Shown here: positions 38,692 through 49,969 of the stretch, one piece after another
Numbering within the stretch: position 1 is the stretch's first letter
Layout: every line of letters begins with the position of its first letter
NCBI GenBank assembly: GCA_963744735.1
Contig: CAVUVH010000001.1
Coordinates: 310,001-374,000, forward strand
Length of the DNA stretch: 64,000 bases
Reading direction: 5' to 3'
From: RPQJ01 sp963744735
Lineage (GTDB): Bacteria; Pseudomonadota; Gammaproteobacteria; Steroidobacterales; Steroidobacteraceae
Notes under the pieces: model-generated
The model's database searches: none
The model's input: only the letters and a program-made list of their open reading frames with translations
What the model was told of the DNA's origin: nothing
Program-made: the position numbers and the translations under genes

Positions 38692-41600
38692 CTAGAGCCA
38701 GTTGCCCATCAGGATGAACGGCGCCCAGAAAAACGGGTGGGCAAACGGGGCGTTGGCAGGCGGCGTGTAGCGGGCTGCCTTCGGCACCGACTGCGCCTGT
38801 GGCACCTCGCGGATCGCACCGCGCAGCGCGACCGGCGCCGTGTCCGGGCGCAGCTCGCCGCCGATGAAGCCGAGCTGCACGGCGCGCATCGCGTCGGCCT
38901 TGGTCAGGTGCTCGGACTGCCGGCGCCGATAGAACTCGCGCATGAACAGCCCCGTGCTGCCATCGGCCACCGACCACAGCGTGGCCATCACGCTGGCGGC
39001 GCCCTGGTTCTGCGCGAGCGCGCCGAATCCCTCCACCTCGCGTCCGTTGCGCCGCTGCGTGTCGCCGAGCGCCGTCTGGCAGGCCGAAAGCGTCAGCAGG
39101 TCGACGCTGCCCAGCGGGAAGTTGCCCGTCTTGAAGTCGGCCAGCGTCAGCTTCGTCCCGCCGCCGAGCAGCAGGTAGGAGTCGGCATCGGTGCCGGCCG
39201 TGAAATTGAAGTGGCTGGCGATGTGCACCACCTGCGGGCCGGCCTCGAGTGCCTCGGAGAACGTGCCCGCGGTGAACGCCTCGTCGAGACCCACGCTGCC
39301 GCTCAGGATGCCGGCGCCATCACTCGCGCCCTGCTGCACGATCTCGTCGAGTTCCACCGGCACGGCGGGCAGCGGCGCCCAGGCGATCTTGTCCGCCCCC
39401 GGGGCCGCGCCCTTGCTGACGCCCAGCCCGGCGATGGTCCATTCCGGCTGCGGCTTGCGCTCGAGGCTCGCGCGGCCCGCGGGCGTGAACAGTGCGAAGC
39501 CGTACCTGGCCACCAGGTACTGCGAGCCGTCGTGCAGGGCCGCGAACGGCAGGTAACGCAGCACGCCGTCGAGCGACAGCATCAGCACGCGCGCATTCGC
39601 CTGCTGCAGGTCGGCCGCGATCGGCGCGATCAGCACGTCGTACAGCGCCTTGGCTGTGGGCATCGGGTCCCGCGTCGGACCCTGCAGGATGTCGCGGTAC
39701 TGGAATACCAGCTTGTTGAGCTCGGCCTGCGCGATCGGCCGCTCGCGGTGGATCTGCACCGTCGGCGTCGTGACCAGGATGTGCAGCTTCTGCGGCAGGA
39801 TCAGGTAGTGCACGATGACCGCGCCCTGCCCGAGGCGTGCGAGGCTGCCCTGCAGCGCGCGCACGCTGGCGAGGCCCTGCTCGGCGTAATCCATCGCGCG
39901 TTCGGTGCCCGCGGCGGCGAACGCCTGGTCGAGTTCCGCCAGGTACGACTGGAACGCCTGCTTGGAGACCTCGAGGTCGGCCTTCAGCGCACTCGAAGCG
40001 CGCCTGCTGCTCGGGTGTGCGGCTGGCCTGCGGCACCGCGCGCAGTGCCTCGTACTCGCGCCCGAGCTCGGCCAGCTTGCCGCTGATCTGCTGGTAGCGC
40101 TCGGCCCACGGCGCCTCGGCGTCGGATGCGCCGAGGGTCGTCTGGCGGGCATCGGCCGCGGCATCGCGCCGGATGAAGTCGAAGTATTCCTCTTCCTTCA
40201 GCATCGCCATCACCTGCTCGGCCTCGGCCAGCCGTCCGCGCGCGATCATGCCGTCGGCGAGCTCGCGGTAGACACGCTCCTTGTTGCCGAGCATCGAGCG
40301 CTGCAGTTCCTTGTCGAGGTTGACCGCGCCCGCGCGCAGCGACTGGATCGCGTTGACCGCCTGCTTGCGCAGGAAAATCGCCTGCTCGGCGTTGCCCCGT
40401 GCTTCCGCCGCGTCCGCCAGCGACTCCCATGCCTGCCACTGCAGGTCAGGCGAACCCACCTCCTGCGCCGCCGCCAGCGCAAGACGCGCAGTCTGGGCCG
40501 CATTGGTGTACTGCTTGCGCTGCACCTGCGCCCGGGCGAGGCCACAGAGGGCCAGGGTCTCGTGCCAGCGCTGCTGCGTGGCGCGCAGGATGCGCAGCGA
40601 CTGCTGGTAGTTCTCGATCGCGCTGGCATATTGCCCTGCGGCCGACTGCGCATTGGCCAGCCGCATCAGCGCGTTGGCCTCGCCGGAGCGGGAACCGATC
40701 TTGCGGTTCAGCGCCAGCGCCTGGCGGAACGACTTCTGTGCCTCGGCATACTGCTTGAGGTCGTCGTGCGCGCTGCCCTCCATCACCAGCAGGCTTGCCT
40801 CGATCTGCCGATGGCCGATCTCCCGGCTGATCGGCGAGCGCCTGCCGCACGTATTCGAGCGCGCGCGCGGGCTGGCCGAAGGCGCGATAGGCCTCCGCAG
40901 TCTGGCCGAGCACGATCGCCTCGTTCATCCGGCATGCCCGCACCGCGGAAGTACTCCAGCGCCTTAGCGAGCAACTCGAGCGTCGGACCGTACTGGCCGA
41001 GGTCGAGATAGGCGCCTGCCATGTTCGCCTGGTCGCCGGCGATGCCTTCGGCACTGCGGTTCTTCTCATGCAATGCGAGCGACTGCCGGTGGACTTCGAG
41101 CGCGTCGGCCGGCCGGCCGAGCGCCAGCAGGCTGTTGCCTGCGGTGCGGTAGGCGTCGGCTTCGTCGCCCTCGGCATGGATCTCGCGCGCGATCGCGGCT
41201 GCCTGGCGCGCCAGCTCGAGCCCCTCGGCGGCGCGACCGATCTCCTCGTAGGTCGTCGCGATCGACAGCAGGTCGGCCACCTCGGTGTTGCGCCGGCCCA
41301 GCCGGCGATCGATCGCCAGCGCCTCGTTGTGCGTCCGCAGCGCCAGGTCGTATTGCGCCAGGTCGCGGTGCGCATCGCCCATTGTGTTGAGCGCCGAGAC
41401 CTCCCAGTCGACGTTGCCCACCTGGCGTGACAGCGCTAGCGACCGCTGCAGCGGCGCGATGGACGCGGCGGCCAGTCCCTGCGTGCGGTAGGTGATGCCT
41501 ACCATCAGCCATGCGAGCGCTTCGGTCGTCAGGTCATTGGCCTCCTGCGCCAGTTCCTGGGCGCGGGTCAGGCGCGGCAGCGCCTGGGAATACAGGTTTT

Positions 41601-44600
41601 GCTTTCGGTAGGCATCGCCGAATTCGATGTGGCGAAACGCTGCAAGGTGCCGGATTCTTCAACTCCTTGACGATACCGAGGGCCTGCTCCTCGTACTCCT
41701 CGGCCGCCGCCAGGTCGCCGTCCTGCGATCGCCATCGCGCCCAGTGCGGCCAGCACGGCCGACTCCTCGGCGCGGTCGCCCGCGCGCCGGTATGCCTCGA
41801 TGGCCTGCGCGTAGGTGGCGCGCGCGGCCGGTCGCTCGCCGGGTGTCCGGGCCTGAACGCCCGCGATCGCCATTAGAGCGACGCCTTCGGCGCTCGCGTT
41901 GCCGAGTTCGCGCGCGATGGCCAGCGCAAGCTCATACTCGGCGCGCGCTTCGGCCAGCCGGTCCAGGCGCAGGTGCAGGTCGCCGAGCCGGTGATGGTCG
42001 ATGCGCTCGTTGTCGGCGTCACCGACCTCGCGGTCGAAGGCGAGCACCTGCGTATACACCTGCAGCGCCTCGTCGAAGCGGTTGGCATTGCGCAGCGCGT
42101 CTCCCAGGTTGGTGAGCGCGGCGCTCTCGGTCCCGCGCAGGCCGAGCTCGTGGGCCAGCGCCGCTGCGGCGCGGTACTGGTCGGCCGCCTTGGCGTATTC
42201 GGTGCGCAGGTCGTACAGGGCTCCGAGCTCGGAGAACGTGTGCGCCATCAGGGTCTGGTCGCCGAGCCCGCGCGCCAGCTCGAGCGCCTGGCCGAGCTGC
42301 AGCAGCGCTTCGTCGTAACGCGCCAGCTGCCCGAGCATGGCGCCCGCGTGCCGGCGGTCGAACGACTCCCCCTTCTGGTCGGCGCGGCTCACGTCGAGCT
42401 CGATGGCCGACAGGAAGACCGCCAGGGCTTCTTCCTTGCGGCCCTGCGCCTTCAGCGACAGGCCAAGCTGTGAAAGATCGCGCGAAAGCGCAGCGTCGTC
42501 GCCTGCGGCACGGTGCAGCTCGACCGCACGCGCCAGCGTCTTCGAGGCGGCGGCCTCGTCGCCCAGCTCCTGCTGCAGCGCGCCGAGATCCGGCAGGACG
42601 CTGCGCAGCCCGGCGTCATCCCCGGTCTTCTCGAACAGCTCGCTCGCCGCCTGGTAGCGGGCGACGGCCTCGGGTTTGCGCTCCAGCGACTTGAGCGAGC
42701 GTGCGGCGCCGCGCACCGCCGTCGCCTCGTCCGCGGTCAGAGCGACAGCGACGGTACATGGTCGCCGCACGCTCGTAATAGTCGAGCGCCTGCGCATGGC
42801 GTTCGAGGGTCCGCAATGCGACCGGCCGCGTTCTCGAGCATGCGTCGCATGGGAGGCGCTCGGTCCGAGCGCGGCATGCAAGGCCAGGCCCTGTTCGTAG
42901 AACCCGAGGGCCTCCTCGCTGCGATCGGTTTCCTGGTACAGGTTGCCGATCGAACCCAGCGTCGACGCGACCAGCGCGTCGTCGGCCAGCTCCCGCGAGA
43001 TGGCGAGAGCCTGCTGCAGTGACGCCAGGGCCTCGTCGTTGCGCCCGAGGTCCTGCTGCACCGAGGCGATCGTCAGGTAATCGATGCGCTCCGCCGCGGC
43101 GATCGCCGAGTTCGCGATCGATCACGAGCGCTTCGTTGTACGCAGCGAGCGCCGCCTCAGTGCTGGCCGAGGCCCTGGCGGGCCCGGCCGATGCCCGTGA
43201 GCGAAACACTCTGCCCGGCGCGATTGTCCGCGGCCCGGCCGAGCTGCAGCGCCGACTCGTAGGCCACCAGCGCGCCAGCGTGATCGCCGAGTGGCAAGGC
43301 GCGAGTCGCCGAGCAGGTTCAGCGCCAGCCGCTCGTCTTCGGGCTTGCCCAGCAACCGCGCCAGCTCGACCACGCGCTGCAGCTCCGGGATGGCCTCCGC
43401 GTGACGTCCGCTCCGCGCTCAGCAGCTTGACGATGCGGCTGCGATCGAAGGCCTCGGCACCGGGATCGTTGGTCGCGACGTCGATCTCGATGCCGGCGCG
43501 ATAGGCGGCGAGGGCGCCGTCCACGTCCCCCGTGCCTTCCTTGACCATGCCGAGCAGCGAGACATCGCGCGTCTCGGCCTGCTGGTCGCCCGCGCTGCGG
43601 TGCAGTTCGAGCGCTTCCTCGAGCGGCGCGATGGCGCCGGCGTAGTCCTCCTGCCGACGCCGCACGTCGCCGAGCCTGGCGAGCGAACGGCGCAGGCCGC
43701 GCTCGTCGCCGACCTGCCGGTACAGTGCCGCGGCGCGCTCGCTGGCCGTCTCGGCCTCGTCGAGGCGCTCGAGGCCGGCCAGCGTATCGGCCAACACGAT
43801 CCACGCGCCCGCCTCGACGTCGGCACGCTTGCGCCCGACCTCGGTGGCGGCCGTGAAGCTGGCGAGCGCGCGCTCCGTCTCGCCCATGCGCAGCAGGGTC
43901 TTGCCGATATTGGTCAGGTCGATGGCCTGGTTGGGTCCGTCGCCAAGGGCCTGGTGGATGGCCAGCACGGACTCGTAGGCGGCGAGCGCCTGCGGGTACT
44001 CATTGCGCCGGGAGTGCAGCAGGCCGATGCGCGTGAGCGTCGCCGCCTCAGATGCGGTGTCGCCGCGCTCCTGCGCGATGGCGATCGAGGCCCGGTAGGC
44101 TTCTTCGGCCGCCTCGAACTGGCCGAGATCGGCCCGCACGTCGCCGATCGTGTCGTAGTCGATCTGCTGCGCGAGCCGGTTGCCGAGCTCGACATCGATG
44201 GCGAGCGCCTGCTCGAATGCGGCGAGCGCCTCCTCGCGGGCTCCCGAGCTGCTGCTGCGCCTTGCCGATGCCGGTCAGGGCCGAGCTCTCATCGATGCGC
44301 GACCCGGTTTCGCGTGCCAAGCGCCAGCGCGCGACGGTGTGTTTCGAGCGAGGCGGGATAGTCGCGCAGCCGCTCCTGCGCCTGGCCGAGCCGGTCGAGC
44401 AGCGACAGCTCCTGGTCGTGCTGTCCCAGCTGGCGGCGCAGTTCGAGCGCGCGGTTCAGTTCGACGATCGCCTCGCGATCCCGGCCGAGTCTGCGTGTAC
44501 ATGGTCGCCGCGCGTTGCCGGTCCCACGCCTCGCCGGCGACGTCGCCGAGTTCGACGTCGATCGCGACGGCGTCGCCGTAGGCAGCCAGCGCGGCGTTCT

Positions 44601-45721
44601 CGTCGCTGCAGGGCTTCATGCGCCTGGCCGAGCGTGGACAGGTCGCGGCCCTGCGCCATGAGATCGCGCGCGGCGCGATGCAGGCTGATCGCCTCGTCGA
44701 GGTCACGCACGGCGGCGGCGGCATCGCCCGCTCCGCGCTTCGCGCTGCCGCTGCGCGACAGGGCCGAGCGCAGGCAGTCGCGGTCGTCCGCCTTGCGGCA
44801 CAGCGCGACGGCCGCTTCATAGCGTGCGATCGCTTCGGGCCGGCGCTCGAGCTTCTCGAGTGCGCGTCCCTCGGCCGTCGTCGCCGTGCCTTCGCCCGCG
44901 ACGTCCTGCACGGCCCGGTACTCCGCCTGCGACTGCAGGAACGACTGCAGTGCCGGTTCGATCTCCCCAGCCTCGAGTTGCAGCTCGCCGACGAGCAACA
45001 GCGCGCCTGCCATCGCCGCGCGCTCGCCGGACGCCTGCAGCAGCGGCAGTGCCTGCTGCAACCGCTCCATCGCGACGTCGGCGTGGCCGCGGTCGCGCTC
45101 GATCTTGCCGAGTTGGGCGAGCAGCCGTCCCTCGACGGCCCGATCGCCGGAGGCACGCGCGAGCTCGAGGGCGCGACGGTACAGCTCGTACGCACCGTCG
45201 GCATCGCCGAGCGCAGCGATGGCAACGCCGCGATTCGAGGTGTCGACAGCTTCGTCCAGCGTGTCGCCGGCAGCTGCGTGCAGCGGAATCGAGGCTGCAA
45301 AAGTGTCTGCTGCCGCCGCGTAATCGCCGCGGCCGGATTGCAGCACACCCAGGTGCGACAGCACCGCCCGCTGCCGATCCGCGTCGCCACGCGCCGCCGC
45401 CAGCGTGGCGACCTCGGCAAGGCGGCGCTCGGCGTCGGCGGTCCGCCCCTGCTGCTCGTCGAGCCTGGCCAGCGCAAACGAGGTTTCCTCGCGCAGCGTC
45501 GCATCACCCGATGCGGCCGCGAGTTCGTAGGCCTGCTCGAGCCGGGTCCGTGCCTTGGTGTAGCGCTCGCGCTCGAAATCGCGCTGCCCGGCCTCGAGCA
45601 GCTTCTCGGCCTTGGCCTGTGCGCGCGTGTCGGTCGCGGCATCCGCAACGTGGGCATGCAGTGCCCCGGCCAGCACCAGGGCAATCACGACGGGGAGACG
45701 GGAAGGGCGGAACGTGCTCAT
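38692..45721 (-). CDS. giant exported TPR-CHAT protein (frameshifted)
   Basis: About 2,340 residues from the ATG at 45721, split by at least eight single-base frame changes. A signal peptide (VVIALVLAGALHAHVADA) is followed by roughly 1,700 residues of tetratricopeptide repeats, arranged in about four superrepeats of 360 residues, then a C-terminal CHAT protease domain (about 39,560 down to 38,692) with LDGVLRYLPFAALHDG, the catalytic histidine in HIASHF and the cysteine in LSACQTA. CHAT proteases belong to the caspase-separase group. The TPR-CHAT layout parallels Csx29 of type III-E CRISPR, but there is no CRISPR here and this protein is exported. It ends the operon that starts with an ECF sigma factor. 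Confidence 0.82.
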
Positions 45722-45773
45722 GGGCATTCGAGGTTGTGGTGACCCAGGCTTTGACGCGCCAACCGGCGTGCCG

Positions 45774-46382
45774 TCAGGTCGCCGGTTCGAGGATGACCCG
45801 GTAGCGGCCGGGCGTGGTGGCCCGTCCGCCACGCGGCGTGACCCATTCGTGGAACGCGTCGAGGCGCTCCTGCGTCACGTCCACTTCGACGATGACACGT
45901 CCTGCGGCGGGTGCACGCTGCGGCGCAAGGCCGAGCGCGCTGAGTTCGCGCTCCACTGCGGTGGCCGCGGCCTCCGGATCAGGCACGGCCTGCTTCACGA
46001 CGCCGGCAAAACCGCGCGGCGTTTCCACGGGTGGCAGGGGCGGCGACTCGCCGGGAACCGGGTCGGTCGAGGGCCTGAGCAGCGTGAGGCCGACGACCGC
46101 AAGGGTCACCGAGGCGGCGGCTGCAAGCCAGACGGGGGTACGTTTCGGCCTCGAGCCTGGGACCACGGCGGCCGGTGTCGTGCGTTCTAGCAGTCCCTCG
46201 CTCTCCAGCCGGCGCAGCAACCGCGCCAGGCCGACGCGATCATCGGCACCGGTGCGCGCGGTCTCCGCGTCGGCGCGGCGAATTGCGCTGCGCAACTCGG
46301 GCGCGCCATCCGGCGGGCCGGCCGCGTCCCCGCGTCCCGCGACGCGTGCACTCCAGTCGTCGATGTCTTCGTCGGTCGCCAC
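45774..46382 (-). CDS. single-pass membrane protein, candidate anti-sigma factor
   Basis: 202 residues. Cytoplasmic N-terminal part (about 1-80) rich in charge, with the helical LARLLRRLESEGLLE; one membrane helix (VWLAAAASVTLAVVGLTLL, about 83-101); then a proline-rich linker and a periplasmic domain of about 80 residues (GRVIVEVDVTQERLDAFHEWV). This topology is that of membrane anti-sigma factors, and an ECF sigma gene heads the operon. No zinc-finger HxxxCxxC motif is seen, so the call rests on topology and context. It lies 20 bases after the trypsin-like gene and 52 before the TPR-CHAT gene. Intact. Confidence 0.7.
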   Translation of the reverse strand: MATDEDIDDWSARVAGRGDAAGPPDGAPELRSAIRRADAETARTGADDRVGLARLLRRLESEGLLERTTPAAVVPGSRPKRTPVWLAAAASVTLAVVGLTLLRPSTDPVPGESPPLPPVETPRGFAGVVKQAVPDPEAAATAVERELSALGLAPQRAPAAGRVIVEVDVTQERLDAFHEWVTPRGGRATTPGRYRVILEPAT

Positions 46383-46402
46383 TCGCCGTTATCTTGGTCG
46401 CG

Positions 46403-47671
46403 CTACATCTTGCGGTACGAGTCCGGCTCGCCATCGCCGTCGCGATCGCTGCCCACCAGGTCCGCGTTGCCGTCGCCGTTCTCGTCGATGAAGAAGACGT
46501 CGAGCTTGCCGTCGCCGTCCTTGTCGACGCCCTTGTAGTCGGTCGTGCCGTTGCCGTCGCGGTCGCCGTAGACGGTGTCGAGCCTGCCGTCGCCATCACT
46601 GTCCTCGAGCAGCAGTTCGGCCCGGCCGTCGCAGTCCTCGTCGACCGCATAGGCATCGGCCTTGCCATCGTTGTTGGTGTCGACCGGTCGTCGCTCCTCG
46701 CCGCAGGCGCTGCCGCCACCCTTGCCGGGAGGCAGGCCCTTGCCCGGCGCAGGGGCCTTGCCCGACGGCGGCGCCTGCTTGCCTGGCGCGCTGCCCTTGC
46801 CCTGCGGGGCGGCGCCTGGGCCGCCACCGGCGAGGCGGCTGCCGTCCGCGGCGAGCAGCGCGCGCACGTCCTCGACCGACACCGCGTAGTTGAGGCCCTC
46901 GGCATCGGCGCGCACGAAACTGTTGATGCCGACGATCGCGCCGCTGTCGTCGAGCAGCGGGCCGCCGGAATTGCCGGGGTTGATCGGCGTCTGCGTCTGG
47001 ATGACGGTCGCGCGATGACGGAAACCGTCGTCGGCCTGCCATTCATAGTTCTGGCGGATCTGGCTCACGATGCCACCGGTGTACGACCACGCCTCGCCGG
47101 TCGGGTGACCGATCGCATGCACGTCGGCGCCCACCTCGAGCGCTGCCAGCGAGCCGAGCTTCATCTCCGGCACGTAGGCCGGGATTTCGCTGATGCGGAT
47201 CAGCGCCAGGTCGGTCACCTCGTCGACCTTGACGACGTCGGCGCGATACGCCTGCTGGTCGGCGGGGTCGCCGCTGCCGGGCGGCTTGAAGATCACCGCC
47301 ACTTGCGTGTTGTTGCCCACAACGTGCTTGTTGGTGACGGCGAGCCGGTTCGCCTTGTCGATCACCGCGCCGGAGCCGAGCCCGTCGCTCACGGCCACCA
47401 GCACGACGGCCGGCGACCACGTGCGAAACAACGCCGCCTCACGCGCGCCGCGCGGCTTCTCTTCGCTGGTGCGCAGCAGTCGTGACGCCGGCGCAGCATC
47501 GACGTCGTGGATGCTGGCGCCGTCGAGCTGGCCGGCCCCGGGCACGGAGCCCGCCACCGGGCGCGCATCGCCGAGCGGCCGGCTGAGGGATTCGCTCGCG
47601 GCAGCCGCAGCGGTCGTGAGCGTCAGGGCGGCGAGCAGCGCCACCAGGCGGGATGAGTTGCGGAGGTTCAT
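46403..47671 (-). CDS. exported trypsin-like serine protease with C-terminal calcium-type repeats
   Basis: 422 residues. Signal peptide (SRLVALLAALTLTTAAAAA). S1C protease domain: catalytic histidine in VTNKHVVG, aspartate in VTDLALIRIS and serine in NPGNSGGPLLDD, an intact triad as in DegP/HtrA, but no PDZ domain follows. Instead there is a glycine/proline/lysine-rich linker (about 288-325), then at least five acidic repeats (DSDGDGRLD, DRDGNG, DKDGDGKLD, DENGDGN, DRDGDGEPD) like thrombospondin type 3 or dockerin/EF-hand calcium sites. Probably active outside the cytoplasm, perhaps calcium-sensitive. It lies 33 bases after the caspase gene. Intact. Confidence 0.9.
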   Translation of the reverse strand: MNLRNSSRLVALLAALTLTTAAAAASESLSRPLGDARPVAGSVPGAGQLDGASIHDVDAAPASRLLRTSEEKPRGAREAALFRTWSPAVVLVAVSDGLGSGAVIDKANRLAVTNKHVVGNNTQVAVIFKPPGSGDPADQQAYRADVVKVDEVTDLALIRISEIPAYVPEMKLGSLAALEVGADVHAIGHPTGEAWSYTGGIVSQIRQNYEWQADDGFRHRATVIQTQTPINPGNSGGPLLDDSGAIVGINSFVRADAEGLNYAVSVEDVRALLAADGSRLAGGGPGAAPQGKGSAPGKQAPPSGKAPAPGKGLPPGKGGGSACGEERRPVDTNNDGKADAYAVDEDCDGRAELLLEDSDGDGRLDTVYGDRDGNGTTDYKGVDKDGDGKLDVFFIDENGDGNADLVGSDRDGDGEPDSYRKM

Positions 47672-47703
47672 GTGTTGCACGGGATCCTGGTTGGGATAGT
47701 GGG

Positions 47704-49896
47704 TCACCGCGGCGAAACCGTCCACGAATACGTGGAGATCTCGGCCGAGCCGGCGAGGCCGGTGCTGCGCCGCGGGGCGCCGCGGGTGGTGCCGGCGCCG
47801 GCGGTGCCGAAGGCGGCCTCCTCGAACATGTCGAGCAGTCCGCCCGAGGATCCGCCGCGCTTGGCCGTGACGGCGATGCCCTGCTGGGCCAGGCCGGCGA
47901 AGCTGGTCTGCGGCGACTGCGGAGTGACCGGAATGCCGATCACCAGCATGCGCTCGAAGCCGGCCGGCTCGGCGTTGGCGGTGATCTCGAATTCGAGGCG
48001 GCCGCGCGGCTCGATGCGCGGCAGCTCGCCCTGGTCGGCGTCCGGGTACATGGCGCTGATGCCGTAATAGGCATCGACGTACAGGATGGTGAGGTCGACG
48101 GGCGTCGGCAGCGGATTGGTGACGCTGACCTTGATCTTGTCGCCGTCGCGCAGCGCCGGGCGCGAGCTCGGCGTCAGCGGCTGCGGCAGCGTGCTGCAGC
48201 CTGGCTGCTTGACGTCGCAGCTGGGCAGCCAGGTCAGGCTGATCTGCAGGCGCGAAGTGCCGCCGATGCCCGCCGCAAGCCGCGACAGGTTGGCGACACG
48301 ACCGATCTTCTCGAGGTTGGCGCCCAGTTCGACGGCCAGTGGCGAGAGGCCGCCCGCGCCGGTGCCCTTGGCCGTGGTGAGCGAGCGCAGGTCGAGCGCC
48401 GGGCCCTGTGGCCGCTGGCCCGCCGCGATGCCGCCCGCGCCGTCGAGGAACAGCAGCTGGCCTTTCACCTGGCAGAGGCGCACGTCGGCCGGTTCGTCCG
48501 CGCCGACCCAGCGCACGCGCTGCGCGATGCCTCGCGCTCCCTGCAGCTCGCGGATCGCCGCCGTGACCGCCGCCTCCGGCGCATCGCACACCGCCGACTT
48601 CGCTGGCGCACTCGCGCGCAGCGAGAAATCCACCTTCAGGTCGACCGGGCGCGCGAACACCGGGCCGCGCAGGCTCGCCATGTCGAGCGCCGGCTTGCCT
48701 TCGTAGGCGATCGGCTGCACCTCCGACACGTTGCTCGCGGCCTGCAGCACCTTGACGTAGCCGAGCGCCTCATTGTCCTTCGACGTCGGCAGCGGCACGA
48801 CCATGAGCACGGACTCGGGCGTCACCTGGTGGATCAGCCCGGCGCGCAGTCGCAGCGTGCCGTTGTCATTGTCGAGCCGCCACTGCGTCACCGCGCTGCC
48901 GGGCGTGGCGCCGAAGACCACGTTGTCGAGGCCCGTGCCTTCGTAGGTGGGCGTCGGCTGCTGCCGGCCCATGCCCTGGTACGACTGCAGCACCTGCTCG
49001 ATCGCCTGCCGATACGTGGCATCCGGGTGCGCGGACAACACCTGGTAGAGCGTGTAAGAGAAGAGTCCCCGCGGGACAGCGTCGGCCGCGTATTGCGGCA
49101 ACGAAGCCTCCGGGGTCGTCTCCTGGCTCTGCGCCGCATAGAACGCGACGAAGCCGCCGCGCGCCGCATTGCCACCACGCTCGACCTCGAGCGCAGTCTC
49201 AGGCGCCGCCGGGCCGCCGCGCGTGCGCTCGCCTGCGCCGGCCGCGCGCGCTGCCGCGTCAGCCAGCGCTCGCGGGTCGATGCCGAGCTGCTCGGGCTTC
49301 ACCTGCCGGTCCTTCTCGCCCTTGAGCGGCATGGCGCGGGTGATCGTGCCGGAGTGGCAGTTGTCGAACACGGCCCAGACGAAGACGCCGCGGTCGCGAA
49401 TGCGGCCGATGGCAGCGCCCAGCTCGTCATCGGTGAGTGCGTTCGGCAGGGCGGCGATCTCGCCGTCCCACTTGCCCACGTCGCGCGGCAGGAAGATCTC
49501 GTCGAGACCGTCGGGCTCGTTGCGCACGTCGCCGGCCTTTGCCGGCTGCTGCGAGCCGTGTCCCGCAAACATCAGGATCGCGACGTCGCCGCGCTGGGCG
49601 CTGGCCGCGATGGCGTCGAGCCGGCCGAGGATCGCCTTGCGGGTGGGTTCGCCGGCGTCCGGCACTCCGTCCGCCAGCACGTGCAGGTTCTCGCGTGCCA
49701 CGCCGCGCGTCTGCAGGTACTCGGTGAAGAGCTGCACGTCGTTCTTCGGCCCGTCCAGCCACAGCGCGGGATCCAGGTTCGGATACTGCGAAACGCCGAC
49801 CAGCAGCGCGTGCATCCGGCCGGCCGCCTGCGCCGGTGCCGCGAACAGCACGACGATCCAGGTGGCCACGGCGAGCAATGACTTCAATCTCGGCAC
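47704..49896 (-). CDS. exported caspase-like (peptidase C14) protein with DUF4384-like domain
   Basis: 730 residues. GTG start at 49896 with AAGGAG six to seven bases upstream; an ORF-length extension upstream has no signal peptide and is rejected. Signal peptide LLAVATWIVVLFAAPAQAAG. The p20-like caspase domain follows: ALLVGVSQYPNLDP, the catalytic histidine in LMFAGHGSQQ (about 49550-49570) and cysteine in VFDNCHSGTI (about 49350-49370). After about residue 300 comes a region unique to this group, then a C-terminal DUF4384-like beta domain (DGDKIKVSVTNP, LTILYVDAYYGISAMYP). Caspase homologues cleave after specific residues and often control other proteases. Intact, and second in the operon after the sigma factor. 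Confidence 0.9.
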   Translation of the reverse strand: MPRLKSLLAVATWIVVLFAAPAQAAGRMHALLVGVSQYPNLDPALWLDGPKNDVQLFTEYLQTRGVARENLHVLADGVPDAGEPTRKAILGRLDAIAASAQRGDVAILMFAGHGSQQPAKAGDVRNEPDGLDEIFLPRDVGKWDGEIAALPNALTDDELGAAIGRIRDRGVFVWAVFDNCHSGTITRAMPLKGEKDRQVKPEQLGIDPRALADAAARAAGAGERTRGGPAAPETALEVERGGNAARGGFVAFYAAQSQETTPEASLPQYAADAVPRGLFSYTLYQVLSAHPDATYRQAIEQVLQSYQGMGRQQPTPTYEGTGLDNVVFGATPGSAVTQWRLDNDNGTLRLRAGLIHQVTPESVLMVVPLPTSKDNEALGYVKVLQAASNVSEVQPIAYEGKPALDMASLRGPVFARPVDLKVDFSLRASAPAKSAVCDAPEAAVTAAIRELQGARGIAQRVRWVGADEPADVRLCQVKGQLLFLDGAGGIAAGQRPQGPALDLRSLTTAKGTGAGGLSPLAVELGANLEKIGRVANLSRLAAGIGGTSRLQISLTWLPSCDVKQPGCSTLPQPLTPSSRPALRDGDKIKVSVTNPLPTPVDLTILYVDAYYGISAMYPDADQGELPRIEPRGRLEFEITANAEPAGFERMLVIGIPVTPQSPQTSFAGLAQQGIAVTAKRGGSSGGLLDMFEEAAFGTAGAGTTRGAPRRSTGLAGSAEISTYSWTVSPR

Positions 49897-49969
49897 AGGG
49901 CGCTCCTTGCAAGGGGTGGTGCGGCCGGCGATGCCGGCACGCCCTGAAGACGCGCGATGCGCCGTCGCA

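Noticed and set aside
38692..45721. A CRISPR type III-E (Craspase) locus because of the TPR-CHAT protein
   Set aside because: No gRAMP/Cas7-11 gene, no adaptation genes and no repeats are present. The protein also has a signal peptide.
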